Shown piece by piece: positions 34,293 to 36,141 of a stretch of DNA of 36,141 bases. Location: the NCBI GenBank assembly GCA_012517995.1, contig JAAYTS010000011.1, forward strand, positions 1-36,141, given 5' to 3'. Positions within the stretch are counted from its first letter, which is position 1. Every line of letters begins with the position of its first letter. Below the pieces are notes generated by a model. The model made no database searches and was not told the origin of the DNA. It saw only the letters and a program-made list of their open reading frames with translations. The position numbers were made by a program, and so were the translations under genes. This stretch comes from Clostridium sp. Its GTDB lineage: Bacteria; Bacillota; Clostridia; Acetivibrionales; Acetivibrionaceae.

Positions 34293-35342
34293 TTATTTTA
34301 TAACAAGGGAATGTCCCTCCTGTGAAGGATTAACTTCTACAATAATATTTTCACTGTCCACAAATATATCCCATCCTTTATGTAATTTTGATGCCGGAAA
34401 AATATTTAAAGTAAATTTTTGCCTTATATATGGTCTATTATATTCATGACACTTTTCATATAAATTAGCTAATAATATTTCAACATCAAGACTTTCATCA
34501 GTAATGAATTTTAATTCATAGTCCTCTGTATCCATCATATAAAAGCGTATACCGGATTCAATGCGGCTGGCAACATAGTAATCATATGAAAATCTCTCTC
34601 GTTCTATCATATGGTTTAAACGCACTATAATTGAAATAATAAAAATTCCTAAAAAAACAGTTGTAAAACTAATAAATATTTTTTTTACATATAACTTTCT
34701 TTTTTCAAAATTAAAATTATTAACTTTAAACAAAAATTTTATAAATTGAAATAAAAATATTAAAAATACAGGAGATAAAATAATCCCAATAACAGACAAA
34801 TCAAAATAATCAGGTGGAATTCCTACTCGTTGAAAGTCTATAATCCCCATTTGATAGTTTAAATAAATTAAAACTGATACAAGGAAAATGCCTGAAAAAA
34901 TTGATACAATGCTAACTAATATATTTTTCACAGAAATATTTCTTTTTTCCGTTCTTACACCAGTTCCAATAATTCCAAACGCAAATCCTATAGTTTGAAT
35001 TAAAAATAATCCAAATACAGGAGATACAATTATCCAAAATTTTGATAAGTAATGATAATCAAATGATAAACTGTGTGAATGTTTATGCATTAAAACAACC
35101 AGAATTCCTAAAAAAACAGTCACAACACTTATTAATATCCCTTTTTTAGACAACTCTCTTTTTTTTGAACTTAAGCCCATAACCCCAAATATAATTCCCA
35201 AAATTTGAAACAAAAACATAGGCGACAGAATAACGCCTATGTTTGATAAAACAAAAGATATTATTGCATATTTATTTTTTTTTTGATTACCTGTAATGCC
35301 TATAGAATAATTATCATATTTTTCTATTCTAAATTCCTCCAC
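34293..35342 (-). CDS. Membrane protein with three DUF4190-like repeats and a pilin-like C-terminus
   Basis: This 349-residue protein has three related two-helix membrane modules at about 25-85, 98-162 and 180-243. Each has a VILSP/VSP/ILSP start, a FGVMG/FGIIG/KFLFK turn, a basic KKRELSKK or EKRNISVK loop and an ISVVTVFLGI-type second helix. The first copy is closest to DUF4190. The last helix leads into an extracytoplasmic domain (about 250-349) beginning VASRIESGIRFYMMDT, which resembles the N-terminal helix and start of a type IV pilin-like domain. The start is GTG at 35342, nine bases after AAAGGAG, overlapping the upstream gene by 14 bp. Function unknown. Confidence 0.72.
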   Translation of the reverse strand: MEEFRIEKYDNYSIGITGNQKKNKYAIISFVLSNIGVILSPMFLFQILGIIFGVMGLSSKKRELSKKGILISVVTVFLGILVVLMHKHSHSLSFDYHYLSKFWIIVSPVFGLFLIQTIGFAFGIIGTGVRTEKRNISVKNILVSIVSIFSGIFLVSVLIYLNYQMGIIDFQRVGIPPDYFDLSVIGIILSPVFLIFLFQFIKFLFKVNNFNFEKRKLYVKKIFISFTTVFLGIFIISIIVRLNHMIERERFSYDYYVASRIESGIRFYMMDTEDYELKFITDESLDVEILLANLYEKCHEYNRPYIRQKFTLNIFPASKLHKGWDIFVDSENIIVEVNPSQEGHSLVIK

Positions 35343-35967
35343 AGCATTTATCTCCTTTTTTTAGTTTGATAACATAATAATACCTTCTGTCTGTATTATA
35401 GTCTATATAATGTTTAGAATTATCTTCAGGTTCTTTTCCATGTTCTAAAATATCCCCTTTATAGCCGGCTTTTGATGACCAATTTCCATCTTTATCTTCC
35501 CTATAAAAATGATAATCCACCGTTCCGTATTTATCCCTTTTATCCCTAAAAACAGACATTATCCTGAATGCTCCAAGAGGAATAGGGTCATCTTTTTTAT
35601 CCATTTCCCTGATAATCCATCCCACAGCCATTCCATCTGCAATAACAGAATTTACAAATTCATCTATATAGCCGTCAATATAACCATGTAAGTAATATAT
35701 TTCTCTATCTTTTTCCGAGTAATCTTTAAGATATCCTTTACTTTTAAGATATCTATCTGCTATCTCTGCCGGGTCAGCACCACCTTCTTCAAATTCAGTA
35801 CCGTCATGAAAGGTGTATAAACCAAGTGCATATGTATAGCAGTTTTGTTTTATAGAAGAAGCATCAGCTATTTTTTTGTTTTTCCCACTTACATCATAAA
35901 CTACCCTTTTTTCTAAAGCAAATTCATTAGGACTTCCGTTTGTGTCAAGTAAAAGTGTGCAACTTTT
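35329..35967 (-). pseudogene. 5'-truncated gene encoding a papain-like Cys/His domain
   Basis: The open frame runs 213 codons from just after a TAG (35968-35970) to the stop at 35329, but the first Met is at codon 113 and no GTG or TTG precedes it. The upstream 112 codons look truly coding (LLLDTNGSPNEFALEKRVV, QNCYTYALGLY), so the gene has lost its 5' part rather than starting at 35631. C43 in NCYTYAL and H153 in DYHFYREDKDGNWSSKAG resemble the Cys and His motifs of papain/CHAP-like domains found in secreted or RHS-type proteins; I infer this from pattern memory. It overlaps the next membrane gene by 14 bp, suggesting an original two-gene unit. Confidence 0.55.
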
Positions 35968-35970
35968 CTA

Positions 35971-36141
35971 TCTTTCCTGAAAACAATTTAATTTGACTTT
36001 TTAAACAGGCTTTGCTCCGTTAAAATTTATTTAGTAATACATCAAAAATATAATTACTTTTTTTTTTGCTTCAAAACCACACCAATTTAAAGTGGCAAGG
36101 TCCAACAAACTCCTTATATAGGCTTCTAATAGCCAATTTAA
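35971..36141. other. Non-coding right edge, possible junction of a rearrangement
   Basis: No gene is supported here. Stops interrupt the frame of the truncated gene. The stretch has an A10 run on the minus strand (36058-36067) and the short sequence CCAATTTAA twice (near 36083 and at the end). A minus-strand frame with SLLDLATLNWCGFEA runs off the edge and may be a fragment of something outside the window. Confidence 0.3.

Overview
The window looks like a chromosomal segment from a low-GC, cellulosome-producing Clostridium-type Firmicute near the Acetivibrio/Clostridium thermocellum group. The grounds are AT-rich DNA, strong AAGGAGG ribosome binding sites, a T-box tyrS leader, the clostridial IspH-S1 fusion, a HutP-like gene, and two type I dockerins (one on a GH9 cellulase, one on an alpha-2-macroglobulin-like protein). 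I saw no rRNA, tRNA, CRISPR array or complete insertion sequence.

Left part (1-17400), nearly all on the minus strand: the 5' end of a response regulator; a membrane GGDEF/HD-GYP protein; a plus-strand PHP phosphatase; tyrS behind a T-box; the sulfur-relay operon iscS-iscU-mnmA; a YkuS-like protein; cheR; ndk; speD; a HutP-like/aroH/cmk/plsC/ispH-rpsA run; an unknown membrane-anchored protein; and ypmA-like/rpiR/BaiN-RdsA-like flavoprotein genes.

Middle (17400-25250): the cellulosome pair. A 1746-residue alpha-2-macroglobulin-like protein with a dockerin (minus) and a GH9-CBM3c-dockerin cellulase (plus) diverge from a shared 208-bp intergenic region. The macroglobulin has lost the thioester Cys, and its coding DNA is mosaic in CpG content.

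Right part (25250-33720): a zinc-ribbon/Yip1-like membrane protein; a three-gene biotin-dependent decarboxylase/transcarboxylase module (12S-like, biotin carrier, 5S-like) with a good promoter; a plus-strand PilZ protein; and speE-speB-mnmM plus a DUF2809 membrane protein. SpeB, SpeE and SpeD together give agmatine to spermidine. IscS, MnmA and MnmM together give thiolation and final methylation of tRNA wobble uridine. GGDEF/HD-GYP and PilZ proteins are both c-di-GMP components.

Right edge (33720-36141): a decaying accessory locus. It holds a 5'-truncated papain-like Cys/His domain, a membrane protein with a triplicated DUF4190-like module and a pilin-like C-terminus, a 38-residue hydrophobic ORF, and an exported small protein interrupted by an in-frame TAA. 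All starts, motifs and hairpins were read by eye; family names come from recalled sequence signatures, not from searches.
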